Positions 16,097-22,554 of a DNA stretch of 22,554 nt are shown piece by piece. The DNA comes from a virus: IMG/VR virus record IMGVR_UViG_3300030085_000338, positions 1-22,554 of that record. The stretch is one strand, 5' to 3'. A model generated the notes under the pieces. The model had not been told where the DNA came from. It saw nothing but the letters and a program-made list of their open reading frames with translations, and searched no databases. The translations under genes were made by a program, and so were the position numbers. Numbering within the stretch: position 1 is the first letter of the stretch; every line of letters begins with the position of its first letter.

Positions 16097-17473
16097 ATGA
16101 GTGGATATACAAACACAATAAAAGATTTAGAAGCCGCAACATACGGATTAACTGGCCCTGCTGGTAATGCTCTATTGAAGAGTAGTGGTGTTGTAGGTGG
16201 ATTCGGAACGCCCCATGATGCTGCGTCTAACCCGTTTAGTGCTGCAAGTGGATTGGGAGATTTATACAATGTTCTTTACGGACAAAAAGTATGGTCAATG
16301 TTGAATCAAGAGGTTAACCCTCTTTCAATTCTAGCAAAGAGACCTTACACATCTTCAGGTTGGAGAGTTCTAAAGAGCCGACCAACTGGTGGTAGTGGTT
16401 CTGCATTTACAACAGGTACAACTGCTGTTGCTGCAAACACTGCTGATTTATCTACACCAAGAGCAGACCAAATTGGTGGAGTTGAAGAAAATGCTGCATT
16501 AGATGGTGCAAATGGATTTAGACCACTTTCACCAGAATACGCTAAACTATACGTAAGTCCAAAAACTGTTGCTCATTTGTTTGAGTTCTCAGAATTGGGT
16601 ATGGAATTGGCTGCTATTGATGATGGAGTCGGAGATATTAGGGCTATTGTTAGAGAAGATATGGGTAAGCATCATGCAGAAACACAAAGCAAAATGCTAG
16701 TTATGCCATACGAATCATATGATGATGGTACAGCAACAAACATTGAAAGAAACTATACTTCTTTGATGAAGATTGTTTCTTCTGCTGCTGAAATCGCTGC
16801 AATGTATAATGCTAACTTACTAGATACTGGGGCTAACAACGGAGACAACTCCGCAGTTGTTGCTGATGTAGTGAAAATATTTGGTACATCAAGAACTGTA
16901 TCTATTTCATCTAACGCTGCAACTGGAACTGCTTCTTTCTTAGATGCAGAAGTTGACTTTGGAGATGGATATGCATCAAGTGATGCTAGAGTTCTAACTC
17001 TAACAATGATTAATAGTATGATTAGGAGAATCCGTCAAAACGGTGGAAACCCAAAATGTATTCTAACAGGATACGATACTATTCAGCACATTGCTGACTT
17101 ACTACAAAGCCAAGAGAGATTTATGGATAGGAAAGAAATTGTTCCTACACATAACGGTGTAAAAGGTGCAAAGGGTCAAGAAGTTGGATTTAGAGTAGCA
17201 ACCTACTTTGACATCCCTCTAATCCCTGCAAAAGATATGCCTTCTACTGGTAGTAACACAACAAATGAATTAAGTGATATGCTGTTCTTAGATACAGACC
17301 ACTTGTGGCTATCTGTTATGAAACCAACCCAATACTTTGAGGATGGAATTACTAACGGAAACCCATTCGGTGTTGGTAAACTAGGAAACCAAGGAATGTA
17401 CAGAACAATGGGTGAGACCTGCTGTTCTTTCTTCAAGGGTCAAGGTAAAATTACTAACATTAAGAGTGCTTAG
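16097..17473 (+). CDS. Major capsid protein, HK97-type
   Basis: 458 residues. The shell-forming protein, identified mainly by its place directly after the protease-scaffold gene, its size and its composition: Ala/Gly/Thr-rich with mixed strands and helices, an N-terminal arm of about 60 residues that could be processed by the protease, and a central TSSGWRVLKSRPTGG region followed by an extended loop-like stretch. The start has an AGGAGTGAT ribosome site. Base composition is less AT-rich than in neighbouring genes, as expected for a highly expressed protein. I do not see a diagnostic short motif, since HK97 capsid proteins share fold more than sequence, so the assignment rests on context. Its stop is joined to the TAGGTGATTTAA site of the next gene. 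Confidence 0.88.
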   Translation: MSGYTNTIKDLEAATYGLTGPAGNALLKSSGVVGGFGTPHDAASNPFSAASGLGDLYNVLYGQKVWSMLNQEVNPLSILAKRPYTSSGWRVLKSRPTGGSGSAFTTGTTAVAANTADLSTPRADQIGGVEENAALDGANGFRPLSPEYAKLYVSPKTVAHLFEFSELGMELAAIDDGVGDIRAIVREDMGKHHAETQSKMLVMPYESYDDGTATNIERNYTSLMKIVSSAAEIAAMYNANLLDTGANNGDNSAVVADVVKIFGTSRTVSISSNAATGTASFLDAEVDFGDGYASSDARVLTLTMINSMIRRIRQNGGNPKCILTGYDTIQHIADLLQSQERFMDRKEIVPTHNGVKGAKGQEVGFRVATYFDIPLIPAKDMPSTGSNTTNELSDMLFLDTDHLWLSVMKPTQYFEDGITNGNPFGVGKLGNQGMYRTMGETCCSFFKGQGKITNIKSA

Positions 17474-17482
17474 GTGATTTAA

Positions 17483-17836
17483 ATGGCATTAGCATATACA
17501 GTTACTCTGCTTGCAGACCATAAGGGAGTTACACTTCCAAAGGCTGTTGGAGATGAATATGTTGTAGATGCTTTGATAGATGTAACGTCAATAGTAGCGG
17601 CAGGTTCAGTAATACCTGCTTCTGCTGTTGGCCTATCATCTATTCATTGTGTATCTATTACAGGATGTGACAACGCTAACGCAGTATTGCCTTTAGTAGA
17701 AATATCTGCCACAGGTGCTTATGAGAGTTCAACTTCGTTTGCTCTTATGTTTACAGCATTAGATGGTACTAACGCTACATTGGCTAATGATGCAAACGGT
17801 GGTTCTGTACGAGTAAGAGTGTGGGGCAACCTTTAA
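17483..17836 (+). CDS. Beta-rich small protein, candidate head decoration
   Basis: 117 residues, Ala/Val/Thr/Ser-rich with alternating hydrophobic residues that suggest a beta-sandwich, ending in a VRVRVW strand. No membrane segment. It directly follows the capsid gene with a GGTGATTTAA site, the usual place for capsid decoration or cement proteins. Composition is like the capsid gene (less AT-rich), in keeping with high expression. The decoration role is inferred from position and composition; a head or tail fibre component is the alternative. Confidence 0.75.
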   Translation: MALAYTVTLLADHKGVTLPKAVGDEYVVDALIDVTSIVAAGSVIPASAVGLSSIHCVSITGCDNANAVLPLVEISATGAYESSTSFALMFTALDGTNATLANDANGGSVRVRVWGNL

Positions 17837-17851
17837 ATTAAAAAATTAATA

Positions 17852-17912
17852 CCATTATAATAACGTAGTCTTATTCCCCTTCTAAGTAAGGGGGATGAGA
17901 TTACTATAATGG
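17852..17912 (+). promoter_or_regulatory. Long RNA hairpin overlapping the ribosome site of the next gene
   Basis: In the 87-base gap after the decoration-like gene, positions 17865-17879 pair with 17890-17904 over 15 consecutive base pairs (12 Watson-Crick, 3 G-U) around a 10-base loop. Below this, 17852-17859 pairs perfectly with 17905-17912 over 8 more base pairs, leaving a 5-base bulge at 17860-17864. The lower stem includes the first two bases of the GGAGG ribosome site (17911-17915) of the gene at 17924. It could limit translation of that gene, stabilise the upstream capsid transcript, or mark a processing or termination site. An AT-rich tract (17832-17850) precedes it. Confidence 0.6.
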
Positions 17913-17923
17913 AGGAATAAAAA

Positions 17924-18340
17924 ATGAGTAATGTAAGATTGAAAAAAGTAAAACATGATGGGCCACTTCTTTTGAGAAGGGCAGGTACAGTTTACCAAAT
18001 AAGTCATGATGTGAATTGCGAAGTACCTGTTAATATTGCAGTAGGTATGCTAGGAGATGCAGGGCTAGTAGTTGAATTGACAGGTAGCGACAAAGATGGT
18101 ATATCTAAATTTGGGGCTAATGAACTAAGATTGATTAAAAAAGAATTTAATCTAGAAGGTTCAGCAGAAGATGTAGCAGAGGCTTTGTTTCCAACTAAAA
18201 AGAAATCAAAGCCAAAGAAAAAGGTAGCAACTAAATCTAAAGAAGAAACTACTACTAAGTTTGAAGATTTAGTTAAAGCCGCTAAAAAAGATTCAACTAA
18301 AAAAGAAGAAGAAACAATAGTTTCTGATTTAGATGAATGA
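17924..18340 (+). CDS. Small protein with Lys-rich C-terminal tail
   Basis: 138 residues. The first 70 are mixed beta with a compact look (GPLLLRRAGTVYQISHDVNCEVP); residues 90-138 are a low-complexity Lys/Ser/Thr/Glu tail (KKKSKPKKKVATKSKEE), probably disordered. The start has a good GGAGG site, part of which lies in the hairpin just upstream. Position after the capsid and decoration-like genes suggests a head-completion or minor virion protein. No family recognised. Confidence 0.75.
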   Translation: MSNVRLKKVKHDGPLLLRRAGTVYQISHDVNCEVPVNIAVGMLGDAGLVVELTGSDKDGISKFGANELRLIKKEFNLEGSAEDVAEALFPTKKKSKPKKKVATKSKEETTTKFEDLVKAAKKDSTKKEEETIVSDLDE

Positions 18341-18388
18341 ACCGAAGATTGATAAGGAAACCCCTAGTTTCGTTAGTCGGGAATAAGT

Positions 18389-18688
18389 ATGAGTGGTTCA
18401 GGTTGTAACACTAGTGGGGTATTATCCTCCTCGACATTAGTATCAAGTGATAGATGCAGATTAGTTAGTGTACATATGACTTCTACAACTAATGCTTTAT
18501 TCACAATTAAGATTTGGGATAGTGCTAATAGTACAATTTCAGGTAAAAAAGAAGTATTGCGACTTCATATGCATGCAGGTGGTACTGCCAAAGCAATAGA
18601 GCAAGATTTACATGGGGCAATATTAGCACAAGGATGCTATGTTGAATTTGATGCAGGGGCAGGTAATTGCACAGTTAATTTCGCATAG
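18389..18688 (+). CDS. Beta-rich small protein, candidate fibre or decoration
   Basis: 99 residues, Ser/Thr/Gly/Ala-rich with alternating hydrophobic positions (LVSVHMTSTTNALFTIKIWDSANS) that suggest a beta-sandwich. Cysteines at 6, 23, 86 and 95 could form disulfides or be incidental. The style is that of small capsid-surface or tail-associated proteins of marine phages, but I cannot name a family. The ribosome site is weak (CGGGA), and the 48-base gap before it may fold into a small hairpin (GAAAC, 5-base loop, GTTTC at 18357-18371). Confidence 0.7.
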   Translation: MSGSGCNTSGVLSSSTLVSSDRCRLVSVHMTSTTNALFTIKIWDSANSTISGKKEVLRLHMHAGGTAKAIEQDLHGAILAQGCYVEFDAGAGNCTVNFA

Positions 18689-18705
18689 ATAAAGGTGAAA
18701 AAAGA

Positions 18706-19125
18706 ATGCCAAGTTTAGAAGATGATACAAGATTAGTAATGACTATATTATTTGTTGGTGCTGTTAGTGGCGTTAACATTTATTTTTACACACAATATGG
18801 ATTTATGTTTCCATACGCAGGTTATGCACATGCCTTGTTATTTGGGATATTAACCATAGGTGGAATAATGATACTCAAAGCCATATTTGATTTGACTTTG
18901 TTTGATAGAATAGAAGATATACTATTACAAAGAAAAATAGATGCATATTGGGCTAGAAAACAAAAAGAAGAAGAAAATCGTAAAAGAGTTAGAGATACAA
19001 TGAGACAATATGACCAACAATACGGTAATAATTTTATTCAAACCCCTGTACCTCAATTTGGTCAAACATATCAGCAACCCCCTGAAAATGCTATAAGTCC
19101 AACATTCTTAACTATGAATGAGTGA
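18706..19125 (+). CDS. Two-pass small membrane protein
   Basis: 139 residues with two hydrophobic segments (about 10-28 and 39-61) joined by a short aromatic turn, giving a hairpin in the membrane. A basic helical stretch follows (RKIDAYWARKQKEEENRKRVR, in part coiled coil), then a Gln/Pro/Tyr-rich flexible end. The start has a GGTGA site with 8-base spacing. It is the first gene of a set with another membrane protein and a small GTPase, so it may anchor or recruit the GTPase. A holin-like role is an alternative, but holins usually lack so long a tail. Membrane prediction is confident; function is not known. Confidence 0.75.
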   Translation: MPSLEDDTRLVMTILFVGAVSGVNIYFYTQYGFMFPYAGYAHALLFGILTIGGIMILKAIFDLTLFDRIEDILLQRKIDAYWARKQKEEENRKRVRDTMRQYDQQYGNNFIQTPVPQFGQTYQQPPENAISPTFLTMNE

Positions 19126-19130
19126 GGTAT

Positions 19131-19355
19131 ATGGTGTCTGAATTATTAATGGGATTTGATGAATCCACATTAGCATACGATTTACAAAGAGCACATTCTG
19201 CTGATATATGGTTTTTAAGAACTAGATTTTTTATTTGGGGTGCAGTTGCATCTACTATTAGTTTTTTAGTAGGTCATGCATTACCGTTTTGGGGAATAAA
19301 TATTTACAATGCTCTTTGGACAGGGGTAATTAATTGGTGGAATCATTTATGGTGA
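19131..19355 (+). CDS. Small single-pass membrane protein
   Basis: 74 residues. One clear membrane segment at about 32-50 (FFIWGAVASTISFLVGHAL), preceded by a polar helix with RTR and followed by a Trp-rich end (FWGINIYNALWTGVINWWNHLW) that probably lies at the membrane surface. The start is uncertain: ATG 19131 or GTG 19134, the latter better spaced from GAGGT at 19124-19128; an in-frame GTG at 19122 also exists. Its stop codon is part of the GGTGATTAATT site of the GTPase gene, so the two are tightly coupled. Likely a partner of the GTPase or of the preceding membrane protein. Confidence 0.7.
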   Translation: MVSELLMGFDESTLAYDLQRAHSADIWFLRTRFFIWGAVASTISFLVGHALPFWGINIYNALWTGVINWWNHLW

Positions 19356-19361
19356 TTAATT

Positions 19362-20033
19362 ATGTCAGTAATGGCGGGCTTTGTTATTCTAGTAGCAGAA
19401 GGAATGGCAAAAATGTGGAACAGGATGCATGCTATACCATTTGGTGTTTATGGGGCAACCAAAGTAGGAAAAACAACATTGCATCATCAATTAAGAACAA
19501 GAGGAGAAGTTCCTGAAATAAAAAATAGAACTGTTGGGTTAGAGAGAGCGAGTAGAAAATATGTTAAATTGGATGGAGATGCACACACAGTTAAAACAGC
19601 AGATGTGGGAGGTGAAACGGTATTTTGGTCTGAATGGATTAATGATATGAAAACTAGAAAAGTTAAATACATTATATTCATGATTGATGATAGGCATATG
19701 GATAAACATTATGATATCGAGCAACAACTATGTTGGACTTTTTTAGTAGATACTATTTGTAGTCCTTATTGGGATGCTATAAATAAAAAGGGTAGAAAAA
19801 AATCACATGATTATCCAATCGCAGTAGGTATATGGGCTAACAAATATGATTTGTGGAAGGATAAATATCCCCATAAAGGAGAAATAAAAAACCATCCTAT
19901 ATTTGAAAGTTTTAAGAGTGGAATGACAAAATTAAATGAAAAAGGAATACCCTGTTTTAAGTATATAGTGAGTGCAAAATCAGATTCAGAAATGGTGTAT
20001 CGTGGAATATTAACAATGATTAAGGATTATTAG
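19362..20033 (+). CDS. Arf/Ras-like small GTPase
   Basis: 223 residues with the full ordered set of small-GTPase motifs: G1 GATKVGKTT (31-39, K37, T38), a candidate switch I Thr at T57 in RTVGLE, G3 DVGGE (81-85), G4 NKYD (160-163) and G5 SAK (204-206). The double Gly in DVGGE recalls the DVGGQ of Arf-type GTPases and the signal-recognition-particle receptor beta subunit; the usual catalytic Gln is Glu here, so hydrolysis may be slow or altered. The N-terminal 16 residues (SVMAGFVILVAEGMA) are hydrophobic and could bind membrane, as the Arf N-terminal helix does. It binds GTP and would switch state on hydrolysis. Two small membrane proteins lie directly upstream with coupled translation. A small GTPase in a viral assembly region is unusual. 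Role inferred: membrane-linked assembly, entry or host trafficking. Confidence 0.85.
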   Translation: MSVMAGFVILVAEGMAKMWNRMHAIPFGVYGATKVGKTTLHHQLRTRGEVPEIKNRTVGLERASRKYVKLDGDAHTVKTADVGGETVFWSEWINDMKTRKVKYIIFMIDDRHMDKHYDIEQQLCWTFLVDTICSPYWDAINKKGRKKSHDYPIAVGIWANKYDLWKDKYPHKGEIKNHPIFESFKSGMTKLNEKGIPCFKYIVSAKSDSEMVYRGILTMIKDY

Positions 20034-20041
20034 GTGAGTAA

Positions 20042-20134
20042 ATGACAAACAGAAAAAGATATTATACAACGATGAATTGTACAATGAGTGAATTTTGCCA
20101 TTGTAAAGAATGTAGATTGGAGGAGTTTGTGTGA
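20042..20134 (+). CDS. 30-residue Cys-rich mini-protein
   Basis: Starts at ATG 20042, four bases after a GGTGA site, and ends TGA 20132-20134 in a GTGA overlap with the next gene's GTG start. The product has four cysteines in a C-x5-C-x-C-x2-C pattern (C13, C19, C21, C24) with a His at 20, enough for one zinc ion. The front is basic (TNRKRYY). The ribosome site, the start-stop coupling at both ends and the Cys pattern together make a real gene likely despite its size. It could be a small zinc-binding regulator or a partner of the zinc-site protein downstream. Confidence 0.65.
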   Translation: MTNRKRYYTTMNCTMSEFCHCKECRLEEFV

Positions 20135-20808
20135 GTATAAATTATCAACCTCCAAGTTTGATAGGAGCAACTAATGCATATGTTGAAGCAAATCCATTTT
20201 TGCCTCCAAAAGAAATGGCTAGAGCACCGGGTTCAATAATGAAATATGAATATAAAAGTCTCAAGCCTAAAAAACAATTAAAAGAAATTGTAGCAGTTTT
20301 GAAACCCGAAAGAAAGACTTTTCTAAAAATACCATACAAGTTCGCATTCAATGTAAAAGATAGATGCGTTGTTTGTGGTACACAAAAGCGTTGGAATCCT
20401 AGTGATGCTACTAGGCCACCGATACCTTTACATAAAGTTAGGAAGGGGTATCCAATGAGAGGAACATATTGTGACAAGCATGCTCATATTCATAGACAAT
20501 ATGAAATGTTAGAACAACAGATTCTTGCGGAGGAACACGGATTAACATTTAGTGCTTATGTACCTAGTATTAAATCATTAAATCCTATATCTAGTGGGCC
20601 ATTAACAACATTAAAACAGCAAGATATACAGAATCTTTCAGCATTAGGATGGACTATAAAACCCCCACAAATGAATACAGAAAGTAAAGAGGAAGAATTG
20701 TTCAGATTAATAGTAGAAAATGATGGAGTTACCCAAAGAATAAAAAAGTTATTAATCGAGGGAACAACAATAAAGGATATTACGGAGGAAGATGAATGGG
20801 GTGGCTAG
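20131..20808 (+). CDS. Unrecognised protein with Cys/His zinc site
   Basis: 225 residues from GTG 20131, preceded by a GGAGG site about 7 bases upstream. The middle has C79-x2-C82, then C114-x2-H117 with more His at 119 and 121, a probable zinc site holding a loop of about 30 residues. The N-terminus is Pro-rich (YQPPSL, NPFLPP). The C-terminal third is helical and acidic. No membrane segment, and no family that I recognise. The overlaps with the mini-protein before and the gene after show it belongs to the same transcript as the GTPase. Possibly a virion or assembly protein. Confidence 0.75.
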   Translation: MSINYQPPSLIGATNAYVEANPFLPPKEMARAPGSIMKYEYKSLKPKKQLKEIVAVLKPERKTFLKIPYKFAFNVKDRCVVCGTQKRWNPSDATRPPIPLHKVRKGYPMRGTYCDKHAHIHRQYEMLEQQILAEEHGLTFSAYVPSIKSLNPISSGPLTTLKQQDIQNLSALGWTIKPPQMNTESKEEELFRLIVENDGVTQRIKKLLIEGTTIKDITEEDEWGG

Positions 20809-21509
20809 GCACAAGTAATAGTTCGTTATCTAATCAGATAACACAAAACCAACAAACACAATTTAAGTCAATGAATAACTTATTGACATTACAAGAAAAC
20901 CATGTTGAAGAGTTTTTTTATTATCATGGTGAAGCGTTTTTATTAGCATTTGAAAAATTATTAGAAGATGTTACCCAAAGAGTATTAGGTCAAATGTTAC
21001 CTAAAATGAGATTTATTCAAGGGGCAGGTGGAGACTTAGAAGTACATCCTGATTCTTTGAGAGAATACGAAACAATTACTGCTGAAAATATACAATTAGA
21101 TATTCAAAATATTTTAGGTGCAGCAATTAATTCAGAAGTTGTTATGCAAAGAAAGATGGCTAAAGAACAATATTTAGAATCTCAAGGTTTTGCATCTAGT
21201 TCAGGTTCAATGACACAAAACCCTCAAATGAATCCTTCTGCACCAGTGGGTAATCCTCAAGGTATGAACCCTGCAAATATTCAAGGCGCACCTGCAATGG
21301 GTGGAATGAATCAACAAATGGCTATGCAACAACAAGCATTCAATAATCAAAGTGGTTATCCTATACCACCATCAGGTTATGACCAATTTAATAATCCATA
21401 TTGGATTGACCCACAAACAGGTCAACCAACATATACCGCACCTTCAAGTGGATTGGGGATAGCACAAGGAATTGGTAAAGCAGTTGCTTGGGCTAAATGG
21501 TTGGCATAA
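20796..21509 (+). CDS. Protein with Gln/Asn/Met/Pro-rich tail, probable virion component
   Basis: 237 residues. Residues 1-130 are mostly helical (SLSNQITQNQQTQFKSMNNLL, then a long helix around EEFFYYHGEAFLLAFEKLL). Residues 140-215 are a low-complexity Gln/Asn/Pro/Gly/Met region, surely disordered, followed by a Gly/Ala-rich end with a short amphipathic helix (IGKAVAWAKWLA). The ATG at 20796 has a GGAGGA site 6 bases away and overlaps the upstream gene by 13 bases. Such tails are common in virion proteins. No specific function recognised. Confidence 0.75.
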   Translation: MGWLGTSNSSLSNQITQNQQTQFKSMNNLLTLQENHVEEFFYYHGEAFLLAFEKLLEDVTQRVLGQMLPKMRFIQGAGGDLEVHPDSLREYETITAENIQLDIQNILGAAINSEVVMQRKMAKEQYLESQGFASSSGSMTQNPQMNPSAPVGNPQGMNPANIQGAPAMGGMNQQMAMQQQAFNNQSGYPIPPSGYDQFNNPYWIDPQTGQPTYTAPSSGLGIAQGIGKAVAWAKWLA

Positions 21510-21522
21510 TTATGGTGAGTAA

Positions 21523-22554
21523 ATGGCAAAGGCAGAAAGATTATTTATTGAAGATGATAATAGTCCCACGCAGTCAGATATAATTTTAGAACCTAAATAC
21601 TTAACCTATGGTCATGTAAGGTTAATGGAAAATATAAATATTTACGAATATTTAGTTACTTATCTTTTTCACGAAATTCAATCTAATAATCCTAGAATGA
21701 ATAATTTAGATGATATTGTTTATGATATGTTAAATAAAAATAAGTTTGAAAACTTAGACATTAATAGTTCAGAGATTGATTTAGCAAATCCAAATAGACC
21801 ATATTATTCACATGATGATTATAGAAAATACATAAATAGATTTCTTGAAGTTATAGAATCACAAAACTTAGTTTCATTAATTGATGATTTAAAAGGAAGA
21901 AATATCTTAAGTGATTCTTCCATATTTAGTGACACAACTAAATCTGCTATGGATGATATAAAGTTCAGAGTCAAAGACTTGGATAATAAAAGCAAAGTAA
22001 ATAAAATTATGAATTATACATTAGAACCTGAAGGCGGTAAAAAAAGCACCTTAGATGCATTTCTTTCTAGTAAACCAATGTTAAGTTCTAATTTAGAAAA
22101 ATATGTTACAGTTAACCCATCCGGTGTATTTTTTGATTCTGATGCGTACATTATTAAAATGTTAAAAGATGCTAACATTATGGATAGAAATGGAAATCTT
22201 AAATCAGGTAAAAAAAAGTCATTGAAAAGAACTGAAAAAGAAAAGGTAGGTAGAGGTACTGTATTTGACCCTATGCGTGAATATGAAACAGGTGCAAAAG
22301 AATCTAAAGACGTTACAGGTAAATCAGGAATCATTTATGCTATGAGAGTAGAAGTTAATGAAGATGGTGATGATGAATATATTTTTTATGGATTAGGAGA
22401 AGAAAAAACATTTACAGATTTAGAAGAGGCCATGTCATATTTTGATTCAGTTGATGGAATATCTAAAGAATCACTAGATTTAAATAAACCAGTAACTAAC
22501 GCTATAAAAGATAGTATCATGAGTTTTGTACAGCCTGAAAACGGCAAACTAAAA
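21523..22554 (+). CDS. Large unrecognised protein, 3' end outside window
   Basis: Starts at ATG 21523, four bases after a GGTGA site at 21514-21518, and stays open for 344 codons to the end of the window. The protein is acidic, Asn/Asp/Lys-rich and mixed helix and strand. There is a Lys-rich patch (KSGKKKSLKRTEKEK) near residue 230 and a beta-type segment after it (SGIIYAMRVEVNEDGDDEYIFYGLGE). No membrane segment, cysteine cluster or familiar motif. In style it is like the large unassigned protein at 518-3280. A virion protein is plausible from position. Confidence 0.75.
   Translation, partial: MAKAERLFIEDDNSPTQSDIILEPKYLTYGHVRLMENINIYEYLVTYLFHEIQSNNPRMNNLDDIVYDMLNKNKFENLDINSSEIDLANPNRPYYSHDDYRKYINRFLEVIESQNLVSLIDDLKGRNILSDSSIFSDTTKSAMDDIKFRVKDLDNKSKVNKIMNYTLEPEGGKKSTLDAFLSSKPMLSSNLEKYVTVNPSGVFFDSDAYIIKMLKDANIMDRNGNLKSGKKKSLKRTEKEKVGRGTVFDPMREYETGAKESKDVTGKSGIIYAMRVEVNEDGDDEYIFYGLGEEKTFTDLEEAMSYFDSVDGISKESLDLNKPVTNAIKDSIMSFVQPENGKLK

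Noticed and set aside
18341-18388. Small branched hairpin (GAAAC/GTTTC with outer CCGA/TCGG) before the gene at 18389
   Set aside because: Only short stems with bulges and a mismatch; not clearly beyond chance in a 48-base gap, so mentioned only in the gene entry.
18706-19355. Holin or lysis cassette reading of the two small membrane proteins
   Set aside because: No endolysin is nearby, the first has a long cytosolic-type tail, and both are coupled to the GTPase; lysis remains possible but unsupported.
1-22554. Minus-strand and out-of-frame reading frames up to about 130 codons, for example 6152-6532, 15574-15921 and 22014-22334 on the minus strand
   Set aside because: Each lies opposite or inside a well-supported + strand gene, is low-complexity or hydrophobic from reverse translation, and lacks GGTGA or GGAGG sites.
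1-22554. tRNA, rRNA, CRISPR array, insertion sequence, integrase or attachment site
   Set aside because: Looked for cloverleaf-like stretches, regular repeats, transposase or recombinase motifs and terminal inverted repeats; none seen.

Overview
The window reads as a continuous 22.5 kb stretch of the packaging and virion-assembly region of a tailed double-stranded DNA virus (HK97-type capsid, Caudoviricetes). The DNA is AT-rich. Every supported gene is on the + strand and the genes are nearly contiguous. Most starts follow a GGTGA or GGAGTGAT ribosome-binding site a few bases upstream, and this site often contains or follows the stop codon of the gene before. That pattern, one possible leaderless TATA-type promoter, an ATP-dependent DNA ligase and an Arf/Ras-like GTPase favour an archaeal host. 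The small cysteine-rich KSFRARHNC-type proteins resemble proteins common in marine viruses. My best guess is a virus of uncultivated marine archaea, for example a magrovirus-like virus of Marine Group II (Poseidoniales). This host call is inference from gene style, not a database match.

Layout: 1-3280 holds two unrecognised, mostly helical proteins; the first is cut by the window edge and the second is about 920 residues with a helix-turn-helix-like end. 3283-4510 holds a GNAT acetyltransferase and two small basic cysteine-rich proteins. 4516-9027 is the packaging core: large terminase, a winged-helix plus LAGLIDADG protein, and a portal carrying two zinc-ribbon insertions. 9071-12272 holds six small to medium helical proteins of unknown function. 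12295-14844 is a large ATP-dependent DNA ligase with a C-terminal extension of about 300 residues. 14876-17473 holds the prohead protease fused to a scaffold, with a likely nested scaffold-only start, followed by the major capsid protein. 17483-18688 holds three small proteins, two of them beta-rich decoration or fibre candidates, with a strong RNA hairpin between the first and second. 18706-20808 holds two small membrane proteins, the small GTPase, a 30-residue cysteine-rich mini-protein and a zinc-site protein. 20796 to the end holds a Gln/Asn-rich virion-type protein and a large open reading frame that leaves the window.

How it fits together: the terminase, portal, protease, scaffold and capsid protein form a standard head-assembly set. 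The unusual parts are the GTPase beside two membrane proteins, the ligase inside the head module, zinc ribbons on the portal, a LAGLIDADG protein where packaging accessory factors usually lie, and short Trp-containing peptides at the ends of several proteins that may act as assembly or capsid-targeting tags. I saw no tRNA, rRNA, CRISPR array, insertion sequence, integrase or credible minus-strand gene. No tail tape-measure or tail-tube protein is recognisable, so the tail genes probably lie outside the window.
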